NCBI RefSeq assembly: GCF_009937955.1
Contig: NZ_AP018439.1
Coordinates: 2,170,001-2,234,000 of the forward strand
Origin: Undibacterium sp. KW1
Lineage (GTDB): Bacteria > Pseudomonadota > Gammaproteobacteria > Burkholderiales > Burkholderiaceae_D
DNA length: 64,000 nucleotides
Direction of reading: 5' to 3'
In this document: positions 47,301-55,735 of the stretch, piece after piece
Layout: each line of letters opens with the position of its first letter
How positions within the stretch are numbered: position 1 is the stretch's first letter
Made by a program: the position numbers and the translations under genes
Notes under the pieces: model-generated
What the model saw: only the letters and a program-made list of their open reading frames with translations
Database searches by the model: none
Told to the model about the DNA's origin: nothing

Positions 47301-48769
47301 AAAAAACAAACATACTTTCTTTAGTTCAAGCTAACAGATCGTTGAAGAAAGAGACTTTTGACAGTTACTTGAAACATTACGGAATAGCAATGAAGGCTGC
47401 CGAATTAGAAGACCTCGAAAGTTTTATTGGGGTTTTAACTGTGGAGGGGATCAGCCTAAATATTTTCGATTGTTTTTATGTTGGCTTCACAATACCTCAG
47501 ATCGGAAAAGAATTTGATTTGTTGCGCTTTGGTGCGGAATATGTCATCAATATTGAGTTAAAAAAAATAAGTACTGAAGAGAAAATACAGAAACAGCTAG
47601 TCAGAAATAGATACTATTTGGGCAATCTTTGTAAGAAGGTATATAACTTTTCATTTATTGCAGAAAGCAAAAGTCTATTTATTCTTACTGATAATGATGA
47701 CCTAGAAATGGTGGGTTTCGATTATCTGATTGGACTGCTAAAAGACCAGAAGGTTGATGATATTCAAAATGTTGAAGACCTATTTAATCCTTCCGATTTT
47801 TTAGTTTCCCCTTTTAACTCTACTCAAAAATTCTTAAACAAACAGTATTTCCTGACGCAGCAGCAAGAAGATATAAAAACTAAAATTATCAATTCAATAA
47901 GTATTGGCAAGACTGCCAATTTTGTATCTGTTGTAGGGGGGGCTGGTACTGGAAAGACTTTATTGATTTATGATCTGGTTAAAGAACTAAGGGAGCAAGG
48001 CAAAGATGTATTAATTTTGCACTGTGGATATCTAAATGCAGGGCAAGAAATGCTGAGGCAGCTTGGATGGCAGATAAGTCAAATAAAATACTTATCCTCA
48101 CATGATCTTTCTAATTTTGATGTGGTAGTCATTGATGAGGCTCAGCGTATATATCCTGTGCAATTGGATCAAATAGTTAATACTTTAACTATGTCTAATG
48201 GTAATTGTATCTTCTCTTATGACAAGCGCCAAACGCTTGCTAAATCGGAGGAGGCGCACGACATTGACGGTAAAATAAGTAATATTAATTCGCTCACTAA
48301 GTATAAGCTCACAGAAAAGATCCGAACAAATAAAGAGATCGCTCTTTTTATTAAAATGCTTTTCAATAACCAACAAGCAATCAATGGAACTGTTCATGGA
48401 AGTGTTGAAGTCAACTATTTTCAAAATGTTGATGACGCGAAGCGCTATTTGGAATCAATAGATACAAGTAGATGGGAGGTGCTTAGGTTTACTCCGTCTC
48501 AATTTAATAGAGAACATCATGATCAGTACTCTGAAATTTCCGCGAAGACATCGCATAAAGTAATCGGGCAGGAGTTTGATGGTGTCGTTGTAACCATTGA
48601 CAGGTATTTTACCTATAACCAAGATGGCGAATTAACCTATCTTGCTAAAGCTTATTACTATCCGGTCAAAATGCTCTTTCAGAACATGACTCGTGCAAGA
48701 AAAAGAATAAATTTGGTAATAATAAATAATGAAGAATTATTAAATAGATGTATAGCTATTTTGCAATAA
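47297..48769 (+). CDS. Nuclease-helicase fusion (NERD-like nuclease plus DUF2075/SF1 ATPase)
   Basis: A 490-residue protein from a TTG start. The N-terminal ~170 residues contain EFDLLRF (D74) ... NIELKK (E87-x-K89), the D...ExK layout of NERD/PD-(D/E)xK nucleases. The C-terminal part is a DUF2075-type SF1 helicase/ATPase: Walker A GGAGTGKT (Lys220), Walker B VVVIDEAQRI (Asp280-Glu281), FSYDKRQTL, GQEFDGVVV and NMTRARKRINLV (motif VI). AT-rich. Such fusions occur in anti-phage systems, and the neighbours (type III R-M, DUF4062) point the same way. I do not recognise it as a named system. Both halves look intact. Confidence 0.82.
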   Translation: MKKTNILSLVQANRSLKKETFDSYLKHYGIAMKAAELEDLESFIGVLTVEGISLNIFDCFYVGFTIPQIGKEFDLLRFGAEYVINIELKKISTEEKIQKQLVRNRYYLGNLCKKVYNFSFIAESKSLFILTDNDDLEMVGFDYLIGLLKDQKVDDIQNVEDLFNPSDFLVSPFNSTQKFLNKQYFLTQQQEDIKTKIINSISIGKTANFVSVVGGAGTGKTLLIYDLVKELREQGKDVLILHCGYLNAGQEMLRQLGWQISQIKYLSSHDLSNFDVVVIDEAQRIYPVQLDQIVNTLTMSNGNCIFSYDKRQTLAKSEEAHDIDGKISNINSLTKYKLTEKIRTNKEIALFIKMLFNNQQAINGTVHGSVEVNYFQNVDDAKRYLESIDTSRWEVLRFTPSQFNREHHDQYSEISAKTSHKVIGQEFDGVVVTIDRYFTYNQDGELTYLAKAYYYPVKMLFQNMTRARKRINLVIINNEELLNRCIAILQ

Positions 48770-48860
48770 TTCTTAACCGATGCGAAAAAGGAGAATGGCA
48801 TGGAAGCGTCGGTCATGGCGGATAGAACTGCCGTATTAAACGATTCATGTTTTTGTTAGC
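48770..48860 (+). pseudogene. Remnant gene start resembling the Sm-like gene leader
   Basis: The stretch around 48775-48813 (CGAAAAAGGAGAATGGCATGGAA) closely resembles the leader and start of the Sm-like gene at about 53780-53812, but after the ATG (48800) only 19 codons remain before a stop. Probably a decayed relative; the ~145 bases on to the att site hold nothing else. Confidence 0.35.
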
Positions 48861-49004
48861 TCCAGGCCTCTAAGCACAATAAAAGTGGGCAAAAAAATAC
48901 TTCACATCAATCGAAAGACAAATTGCAAGTCTTTGAAATTTAAAAATCAACTACGCACTATTTACGCATTTAAATTTTAAGTAATTGATTTTAAAAGAAT
49001 CACT

Positions 49005-49032
49005 ATTCCGGCCTCGGGCACCACGTACTTAC
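49005..49032. other. attR of element I / attL of element II
   Basis: Exact 28-bp copy of the tRNA-Leu 3' end and 9 following bases (35193-35220). Only the 3' fragment of the tRNA is present here, as expected for the distal junction. Confidence 0.88.
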
Positions 49033-49047
49033 TTCGCATATCATTGT

Positions 49048-49089
49048 AAAACCCCGCAAAGCCAATGAAATCAAGGCTCTGCGGGGTTT
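49048..49089 (+). terminator. Terminator-like hairpin, second copy
   Basis: CCCCGCAAAGCC / GGCTCTGCGGGG with a short T tract; copy of 35236-35279. Confidence 0.6.
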
Positions 49090-49209
49090 GTTGTTGGTTT
49101 TACGAATACGCAATTTGCCGCCTTAAACCACAATTTTCTGTTTCTCATTACGCCATTTTTACACCATAATTACGCCACTCAATCTTGGCAGATGTGAAAA
49201 TGGCAAATA

Positions 49210-50244
49210 TTAGTAAGCGTCCAATCTCTTGATTGCAACTATTTTTGTTAAATATTGGTCACCATATTTAGTCAGCGTCCAATACGGTGATTGGAGAGAG
49301 TCGAAATATATTTTCTCACTTTTACAAATTAAGTTGAGTGCTCGGAGTTGTATTTTGATGGAAGAGAAACTTGTTTCATCAATCTTAAAACAGTCTAACT
49401 TGCTAAACTCCATCTTCGGACCTCGATCACAGTATTCAAGAGTTTTAATAAAATCTGTCAATTTATCTTGCATAGTATCCTCACTCGTATCGACAATTAA
49501 GTGAGGTGCGATTACTGAAAATATCTTGTTCCATGAAAAACTGCAGCTACTTCGAATGTCTCTAGTCGTTATATAGTCGTCATCCCACTCTCTGTAGGTG
49601 TAACCAATTTTGAATTTGTCTTCGCCTTGTGCTAAATCTGCTGTTGGCTCCATAATCTCTTCTTTTGTTTTTGCCAATTCCTCCTTTAAAGCATCAATAT
49701 GTCTTCGTAAATTTAATATTTCTATATTTGCTTCCATTGTTGGAACATCGGAGCCTCGAACCCAACCTGCGCCAGGAGCTTTGGTCATTTGTATAGATAG
49801 GCCCCGACTAACAATCGATCCGAGCTCTAACGCATTTTCCCAGTACTTGCAGTGCTTGCCTTGTACTTTGTGGCGAAAGTCCCTAAGTTTATGAGTGGAC
49901 TCACTAATTTTCTCAGTTTTCCCTGCGGGAATTTTTTCAGGGTCCTTATGTAAAAAGGCTAAAATTGGTATTTGCCTTGATACTGCATAATCGTATTCCA
50001 TTTCAGTATAGCTTTTGCCTTCTGGTCCGATCGATCCGTATCGACCGCCGAGAATCAACACGTAGTAATCGCAATCGTTTATAACGTTCCTAATTAAATC
50101 CCATTGATCTTCATCTGCAGCCGGAAATAGCTCCATTCCGGCAGGCATTACATCTAGCTCTAGTAATGCCTTCATAACTTCCTTCCTTTCGTCTTCAAGG
50201 TCGGTAAAAGTACTACTTATAAATACTTGATATTTTTTTTTCAC
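49210..50244 (-). CDS. DUF4062 domain protein
   Basis: A 344-residue protein. The N-terminal DUF4062 domain (about 1-95) has VFISSTFTDLEDER, AGMELFP, DYYVLILGGRYGS and YTEMEYDYA, all typical; the fold is TIR/flavodoxin-like and often found as the sensor or effector part of defence and signalling proteins. The middle is helical (about 170-205 coiled coil, LRRHIDALKEELAKTKEEIM) and the C-terminal ~110 residues look like a winged-helix-type module. The gene ends exactly where the integrase remnant begins, so it defines the junction of element II. Biological role is unknown; defence is inferred from context. Confidence 0.75.
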   Translation of the reverse strand: MKKKYQVFISSTFTDLEDERKEVMKALLELDVMPAGMELFPAADEDQWDLIRNVINDCDYYVLILGGRYGSIGPEGKSYTEMEYDYAVSRQIPILAFLHKDPEKIPAGKTEKISESTHKLRDFRHKVQGKHCKYWENALELGSIVSRGLSIQMTKAPGAGWVRGSDVPTMEANIEILNLRRHIDALKEELAKTKEEIMEPTADLAQGEDKFKIGYTYREWDDDYITTRDIRSSCSFSWNKIFSVIAPHLIVDTSEDTMQDKLTDFIKTLEYCDRGPKMEFSKLDCFKIDETSFSSIKIQLRALNLICKSEKIYFDSLQSPYWTLTKYGDQYLTKIVAIKRLDAY

Positions 50245-50335
50245 GATTACTCCCTTGGCGGTGTCATTTGTATTGGATGAAGATCTCGGTAATTGATTAG
50301 AGGGACATCTGCGAAAATTTTTTTTTAGTTTCTCG

Positions 50336-51184
50336 TTACATCCGTGGAGGCGGCGATACTTGTTTGCATTTTAAAAACAAGTTTTTAATCCATTTATCAT
50401 GTTCTGCCTTTATTTCATGAATTATTTTTTCTCGGACATTGGTCGAAATTTTATAAGTGTCTGGTGGAGGTCTGAGCTCAGGTACAGAAAGTATTAAGCT
50501 AATTTCGTTAATCTTTGTTCTTGGAATTATTGTTGTTTGTGCTGTTTCATAATTCCATAAAAACACATAATCGGTTGATGCACCTAGCATTGCATGACAT
50601 TTATATGTTTGATCGATCGTTCTAATATCGTATCTGCTGGCTATACCTTGCTTGATATCGTGAGAATGGCTTACCATTGCCGAAGGCAGGCTTACCAATG
50701 AAAGAACAATTAAAGTAGGCGGCGCAAAAATGATGAAAAATCGAATCAGCTGCCCGTAAATGAATTCAAATATTTTTTCCAAAATTGATGGCCGTTTATT
50801 TGGGCGTTTTTTTTCTATTTTATCTTTTTGAATTTCTACCACTGACGGCGCCGTCACTTTTTCCTTGTTTTTTTGAATTGCCCCAAAACATATTATGAAC
50901 AATGCAATGAAAAATATGCAACTTCCCGCTATTTTCCAGGCTTGGTTAGAGAATGCAGGCTTATATATATCCAAAAAACTTGAAAAATATGTGATTTCTA
51001 TTCCAAATTCTTGATAAAACGAAATGCTTAAAAATAGGCATAAACCAGTAAATACAGTGGCGAATGATGCCGCTAGAGAAGTGTAATGGTCTTTTAGAAA
51101 GGCAAGAAGATACGATAGGTAACCAAGTTTCTTTTCTGAATCCTTATCAGGAGTTCCATTTGGCGGTTTATCTGAAGCTATCAT
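50336..51184 (-). CDS. Membrane protein of unknown function
   Basis: A 282-residue protein: N-terminal 35 residues cytoplasmic, TM segments at about 36-57, 84-105 and 150-175 (FFIIFAPPTLIVLSLVSLPS), then a ~100-residue soluble domain. No family recognised. Same strand and 91 bases upstream of the DUF4062 gene, so they may form a two-gene unit. Confidence 0.6.
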   Translation of the reverse strand: MIASDKPPNGTPDKDSEKKLGYLSYLLAFLKDHYTSLAASFATVFTGLCLFLSISFYQEFGIEITYFSSFLDIYKPAFSNQAWKIAGSCIFFIALFIICFGAIQKNKEKVTAPSVVEIQKDKIEKKRPNKRPSILEKIFEFIYGQLIRFFIIFAPPTLIVLSLVSLPSAMVSHSHDIKQGIASRYDIRTIDQTYKCHAMLGASTDYVFLWNYETAQTTIIPRTKINEISLILSVPELRPPPDTYKISTNVREKIIHEIKAEHDKWIKNLFLKCKQVSPPPRM

Positions 51185-51265
51185 TTTTTATGAAAATATT
51201 AGGGAGTTGTTATTTTGATTCTAATAAATGAATCATACTTGATTATCTTCATTCTGACTGTTGCA

Positions 51266-51951
51266 TTACCTGCAAGTTGGAAACTCATCCCATGCCGTCG
51301 TATAGCATGGTGACTTGACTTCCATCCTCATCTTCCACGAATGCCTGCTGCCATCCTGGCTTAGCTTCAACGTACCTTTACCGTATCGCCTGTTGACCTG
51401 ATCCAGCACGTCCATTAACTCAGGCTTTTCCTTGGTGTCAGAAAACATGTCGCCTTGGTATGTCGATGCTGGGGAAATTTCACTCAGGATCACTCCTGCC
51501 TTTTTGTATTCATATTCAGATTTAAAAATGCTGTTTAGTACAGCCATTGCATAGCGCTGCAGCGTGATGGTGTTGCACGTTGGTTGGATCAGTGGCACGG
51601 CGATACAAGGGTTGTATTGCGGTAGCTCGGTTCTGAAGCGGTTGGTCTGGATAAAAACTTGTAGCATCCCAGCGATAGAATTTTGGTCCCGCAGCTTGCG
51701 GGCGGCATTGCTGACAAAGTGGGCGAGGGCATCCTGCAGGTCTTCAATTGCGGTAACGTTCTTGTCAAAGCTGCGGCTGTTGATGATTTGTTTCTTCGCT
51801 GGTGCGGCCTCATCCAGCTCAATGCATGCCTCCTCCGTAGTTCCCGGATCGTCTTTCCATCACGACCCCAAACTTGTTGCGCAGGCTGGCCACGTTACTA
51901 TCCCGAAGCTGCGGCACTGTGTCGATGTTATAGGCGCTCAAGGATATATTT
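51266..51951 (-). pseudogene. umuC remnant (3' part, second copy)
   Basis: Nearly collinear with 45323-46004 of the intact umuC, including the C-terminal [20 protein letters not shown] and SWKMRMEVKSPCY stretches. A one-base deletion near 51832 breaks the frame, and homology stops at about 51951, 67 bases before an insertion sequence. No umuD copy is left. Confidence 0.88.
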
Positions 51952-52018
51952 GGCTATGCTGCATAGCCCTCTATGAAGTTCCGTAACACCTTGCTTGTAA
52001 GCTTTCGTCTGCTGACTA

Positions 52019-52869
52019 GGGCGTGTTGACATATCTATTTTGCATGAGGGCTGTTAACTTTTCCGAAAATGTGTTTACATCCTTGAATTTGGGCGAATCA
52101 AGGATGTCGAGAATGTTGTTGCGTGACGATCAATGGGCAAGAATAGAGAGGCTGTTGCCTGGACGAACAGGAGGCGGAGGCAGGGCTGGTGGAAATGACA
52201 GGCTGTTTATTGAAGCAGTGTTGTGGATAGCCCGCACAGGTAGTCCGTGGCGAGATTTGCCGGTTGAGTTTGGCTACTGGAACACGGTCTATACGCGCTT
52301 TGCGCGGTGGTCTGAGCGAGATAGTTGGCAAAGTATTTTTTCTGTGTTGCGAGAAGAAGCTGATTTTGAAGAGGTGTACCTTGATAGCACAGTGGTGAGA
52401 GCACACCAACACGCAGCGGGCGCTGCCAAAAAAAAGGAGAGCAAGCTCTTGGCCGTTCTCGCGGGGATTGACTACTAAAATTCATGTATGTGTGGAAGGC
52501 TTGGGGCAAGCAGCCCGTTTCCTGCTTACTGGGGGTCATTGTCATGATGTGACGCAAGCAGAGGCATTACTCAAAGACCTACAGCCAGGAGCAGTACTGG
52601 CAGACAAGGCTTACGATGCCAATGCTTTGATTGCGCGCATTCAAGAGAGAAATGCGAAGGTTGTGATCCCGTCAAAATCGAACCGGAAAGAGCCAAGAGA
52701 AATTGATGCTTTTCAGTATCGCAACCGCAATGTAATCGAACGGTTTTTTGCGAGAATCAAACAATTCAGACGAATTGCAACACGCTATGACAAGTTGGCT
52801 TCTCGCTTCGCCTCATTCTTCGCTATTGTGGCTTCTTTTGAATGGCTAAAATGATATGTCAACACGCCC
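52019..52869. mobile_element. IS5-family (IS427-type) insertion sequence, 851 bp
   Basis: Perfect 17-bp terminal inverted repeats GGGCGTGTTGACATATC (52019-52035 and 52853-52869 complement), flanked by TA on both sides within CTAG, the usual target of this group. Size fits. Carries one two-part DDE transposase gene. Confidence 0.93.
52104..52854 (+). pseudogene. IS5-family transposase (two-part, frame further broken)
   Basis: The first part (ATG 52104, MSRMLLRDDQWARIERLLPG) contains the first catalytic Asp in EVYLDSTVVRAHQH and runs to an A8 tract at 52428-52435, the typical -1 slippage site of IS427-type elements. After a -1 shift the frame reads GEQALGRSRG and then stops; the rest (TTKIHVCVEGLG, second Asp in LADKAYDA, Glu in NVIERFFARIKQF) lies in yet another frame from 52468. 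Restoring one G in GGGG 52463-52466 rejoins it (GRSRGGLTTKIH). So the shift at A8 is normal, the G loss is not. Confidence 0.88.
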
Positions 52870-52987
52870 TAGCGAAATGAATGGGCGTAAAAAAATGCAT
52901 TTGTTTATTCGAATGCATTACAGTAAGTGTTTTTAACATAACGTATGAGTCAACCTTTATATGTCTGAGTGAGTCAAAGTTGGTGAT

Positions 52988-53668
52988 GTGTATCTTGAAT
53001 TACCCAAGGGATTTCCGAAGGCACCAATACGCACATTGGCAGAGAAACCCGAAAAGCCAGAAGCACTTGAAGTTCCTGCGTTTGTGCATATCCGTAACGA
53101 TCCCGTTCAGGATTATCTTGACGGCTCAAACCGGGCTTCTCCCATTGAAAAGACCAATCAAGTTTCAGCAAAAGCTCCAGATATCATGGCAGAGTGGATT
53201 GCATTTTGCGGCGAGAAGAGTCGCCTTCCTGGATATTGGCTTCAATATCAAAAACAGGAGTCGAAGGACTGTGGCTACAATGTATATGCTTCACTGTTTG
53301 GACTGCAGTGGTTCTTTGTCAATAAGATGTATGTGAATGGAATTATCTCGTTATTTGTTGAGTTCGGACCTTTATTTGCCTACCTGGTCGCAACCTCATC
53401 CTTGAGTAATGACCATTGGATCAATGGCAGGGCAGGCATGGCAATGCTTCTTTGTGCTAGTTTACTAATGCGTATCGCTATTGGATTTTGGGCAAATATC
53501 GCCGTTTACAAACGTGCAAATGCAGAGATATCAAGAATTCGTGCTTTTAATCTGGATTCTGAAATGCATCTCTCACTTATTCGCAGTGCTGGAGCGCCGG
53601 CCTTAATGCCCGTCATATTACTTAACGTCTGCGTTGTAATCATTAAAGTGATGAGTTTGCGCCCGTAG
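52988..53668 (+). CDS. DUF2628-like membrane protein
   Basis: A 226-residue protein: soluble N-terminus (about 1-100), then YASLFGLQWFFVNKMYVNG, close to the 'F..FWFFYRKMY' signature of DUF2628 proteins, and three to four TM segments (about 110-130, 145-168, 198-218). Function unknown. It begins 118 bases past the IS right end; an overlapping frame at 52881-53336 is a shadow. Confidence 0.6.
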   Translation: MYLELPKGFPKAPIRTLAEKPEKPEALEVPAFVHIRNDPVQDYLDGSNRASPIEKTNQVSAKAPDIMAEWIAFCGEKSRLPGYWLQYQKQESKDCGYNVYASLFGLQWFFVNKMYVNGIISLFVEFGPLFAYLVATSSLSNDHWINGRAGMAMLLCASLLMRIAIGFWANIAVYKRANAEISRIRAFNLDSEMHLSLIRSAGAPALMPVILLNVCVVIIKVMSLRP

Positions 53669-53804
53669 TATGCGACGATCTTGGATATCATCCTTCAGAC
53701 CTATTGTAGGCCAACTACTTTCTTGCGATTTCATTGTGTTTTATGGAATTAACATTACACTATGTGACGAGCAATCCTAAACTGATACGAAAAAGGTGAT
53801 AGAC

Positions 53805-54038
53805 ATGGAATCTATGTATGAAGTTTTGACGTTAAATTTTAAATCCTCGACCGACGACAAAAAAAATGCGGTGACAATCCACATGAAAAGCGGTGTATCC
53901 CATTTTGGCTACGTCAGAGAAATAAGTGAAGCGTCGAAAATTGTAAAAATTCGCTTAGTTACTCCGAGTGGGAAATCATTTCAAGATGCCTATCTCGACA
54001 TCGGCAGCATTGAATCGATCTTAGCTACCTCCGTCTGA
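53805..54038 (+). CDS. Small Sm-like-patterned protein 2
   Basis: A 77-residue protein; ATG 53805 has AAGG 8 bases upstream, better than the GTG at 53796. Layout NAVTIHMKSGVSHFGYVREISE ... IVKIRLVTPSG ... DAYLDIGSIESI parallels the protein at 39059-39274 (strand, SG turn, G, then Y-x-DI-x-I at the end). Sequence similarity is modest but the pattern is the same. Function unknown. Confidence 0.5.
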   Translation: MESMYEVLTLNFKSSTDDKKNAVTIHMKSGVSHFGYVREISEASKIVKIRLVTPSGKSFQDAYLDIGSIESILATSV

Positions 54039-54241
54039 CTGTTATCCCGGCGTGGGAGTGCAAGCAAGTTTCCTGATTTTTGCCAGCCGGTCATGTTTGC
54101 GGATGGCGAAACCGGCCTTGCTGCTCTGATTCGCGTGATTCCCGGTTTGCATATCCTTTTCCCTGATCCTAAAATGGTGTGCGCGATATAGACTAAACAA
54201 GTCTGTCGTTGTGCTGATCTACCCACTTTTAGGAGAGCGTG

Positions 54242-54607
54242 ATGAATGTCAAGAAATCTGCATTACTGTTTTCGCTGGCAATACTGACACTGTGTTTTTC
54301 ATCTTCGGCTTTTGCAGAACTTTGTACGGTGGGGCGAGCGACGCAGGTGCTGTGGAAAGGTGATTGGTACAAGGCAACGATTACCGAGGCTTCGTCTGAC
54401 AAGTGTAAGATTACTTATATTGGTTATACCGCCGACGATGATGAGTGGGTGGGGCCAGAGAGGCTCAAAATCAAGGTGCTGTGGAAGGGTGACTGGTATC
54501 CGGGCCGTGTGATAAAGAAAGAAGGGGCCAACTATCTGATAGGCTATGACGGCTATTCCAGCGATGACAATGAGATTGTTCCCCTGTCACGCATACAGGT
54601 ACGCTAG
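54242..54607 (+). CDS. Secreted protein with two Tudor-like repeats
   Basis: A 121-residue protein with AGGAG before the ATG and a signal peptide (about 1-26, ending SSAFA). The mature part is two repeats, VLWKGDWYKATITEASSDK ... IGYTADDDEWV and VLWKGDWYPGRVIKKEGAN ... DGYSSDDNEIV, each with the Tudor/agenet pattern (V-W-x-G-xWY-x-A/G-x-I ... Y-x-GY-x-DDxE). Chromatin-type Tudor folds in a periplasmic bacterial protein are uncommon; ligand unknown. Confidence 0.7.
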   Translation: MNVKKSALLFSLAILTLCFSSSAFAELCTVGRATQVLWKGDWYKATITEASSDKCKITYIGYTADDDEWVGPERLKIKVLWKGDWYPGRVIKKEGANYLIGYDGYSSDDNEIVPLSRIQVR

Positions 54608-54631
54608 TTTTAACCTCGCCACAAACATGAT

Positions 54632-55735
54632 TCAATTTATCTGGGCCCGTTGACTTGGGCCCGGATACCACTTTGCCCGTATTTGCATGAATGGCGTCTC
54701 CACCAGGCAATACAGCAACCACCCGCCAAAGATACCCGCAGCAGTGACCAGAATAATAGTCAGTGGTGCTTCCGCGTCTATATGTCGTTTACCCAATTCC
54801 ACAGCTATCAGCATGAACACAGGTTTATGCACCAGATAGACCGCGTATGACCACAACGCCAGTTGTGCGGCTCCGGGCAGGCGCAGGCGGTGCAGATAGC
54901 TGCTGGGGCTGAGGGCTGCCAGGGTGAGGATAGCGAAACTCATGGCTATCAGTGAAAAGCCCAGTGAGTTGACGATCATCAGCTTGTTGTAGTCGTCGCT
55001 GTTGATGCAGTACAGCACGCCGCCAGCGGCCAGCAGGCCGGTGAAGAGCAGGGCCTGGCCGTGGCGCATGAGTCTGTCATATAAGCCTGGGTGAAAATTC
55101 TTGAGCATGGCGATGGCAACGCCGGGGAGTAGTTCATCAAAGCGGCCAAAGCTGGAGTAGTAAACTTGCGCATCAAATGCAGGATGTCCATCCATAAATG
55201 CCATGCCGCGAAACAGCATGCCGCCGCCTATTGCTGCAATGAGCAGGCACCAGGCCAGCCATAGTGGGCTCTTGAGTCTGATCAGGAAGAGGCTGACTAT
55301 GGGTAGTATCAGGTAAAACTGTTCTTCTATGCATAGCGACCAGGAGTGGGTGAAGGTTTGTCCGTATTCCAGCCCTATGTTTTGGGTGAATGTGAGGAAC
55401 TGCCATAGCGGCGAGGTACTGCGCCCGGCCAGCGCAACGGGAAAAATAAAGTATGCAGCCAGCACGACGTAGTAGTTGGGCAGGGTGCGCAGCAGGCGTC
55501 TGGCGAAAAAATTCTTTAGCGACAGTGCTTGCCCATTGGCAGCGGCAGACATGATCTGGTTGCCTATCAGGTAGCCACTCAGCACAAAAAATAAATCCAC
55601 ACCTGCCCAGCCTATGTCTCCCGCAAAACCAAAGGTTTGGTGTTTGCTGACAAAGCCGCAGTAGTGTGACATGAGTACCAATAATATGGCGAGGGCGCGC
55701 AGGGTGTCGAGGCCATTGATTCTTTTGTGGGGCAT
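54632..55735 (-). CDS. Acyltransferase 3 family (OafA/YrhL type) membrane protein
   Basis: A 367-residue integral membrane O-acyltransferase with about ten TM helices. It starts NGLDTLRALAILLVLMSHY (catalytic-type His in the first TM region), then GWAGVDLFFVLSGYLIG and the SWSLCIEEQFYLILP motif of the family. Such enzymes acylate surface polysaccharides or other envelope glycans. No polysaccharide genes are adjacent, so the substrate cannot be guessed. Confidence 0.88.
   Translation of the reverse strand: MPHKRINGLDTLRALAILLVLMSHYCGFVSKHQTFGFAGDIGWAGVDLFFVLSGYLIGNQIMSAAANGQALSLKNFFARRLLRTLPNYYVVLAAYFIFPVALAGRSTSPLWQFLTFTQNIGLEYGQTFTHSWSLCIEEQFYLILPIVSLFLIRLKSPLWLAWCLLIAAIGGGMLFRGMAFMDGHPAFDAQVYYSSFGRFDELLPGVAIAMLKNFHPGLYDRLMRHGQALLFTGLLAAGGVLYCINSDDYNKLMIVNSLGFSLIAMSFAILTLAALSPSSYLHRLRLPGAAQLALWSYAVYLVHKPVFMLIAVELGKRHIDAEAPLTIILVTAAGIFGGWLLYCLVETPFMQIRAKWYPGPSQRAQIN

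Larger units (their letters stand above)
35221..49032. mobile_element. Integrative element I in tRNA-Leu (decayed prophage end plus defence/SOS cargo)
   Basis: Bounded by the 28-bp att copies. Contents in order: split integrase, split ParB-like gene, HTH gene, deleted terminase, gpW, portal and Dam fragments, small regulated genes, type III restriction-modification, umuDC, membrane protein and nuclease-helicase. Cargo from about 39 kb onward is visibly more AT-rich than the flanking chromosome. With the integrase split it is probably immobile unless helped in trans. Confidence 0.8.
49033..51951. mobile_element. Integrative element II (truncated) next to element I
   Basis: Begins with the att copy and ~110 bases homologous to the sequence after attL, then an integrase start cut to a few codons (ATGGCAAAT.. 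at 49200, compare ATGGCGAAT at 35427), a DUF4062 gene, a membrane protein gene and a decayed umuC. The right end is not found; the IS at 52019-52869 marks the damaged side. Confidence 0.6.

Noticed and set aside
52881..53336. 151-codon open frame after the IS
   Set aside because: Overlaps the better-supported DUF2628-like gene in another frame; low-complexity and no family resemblance.
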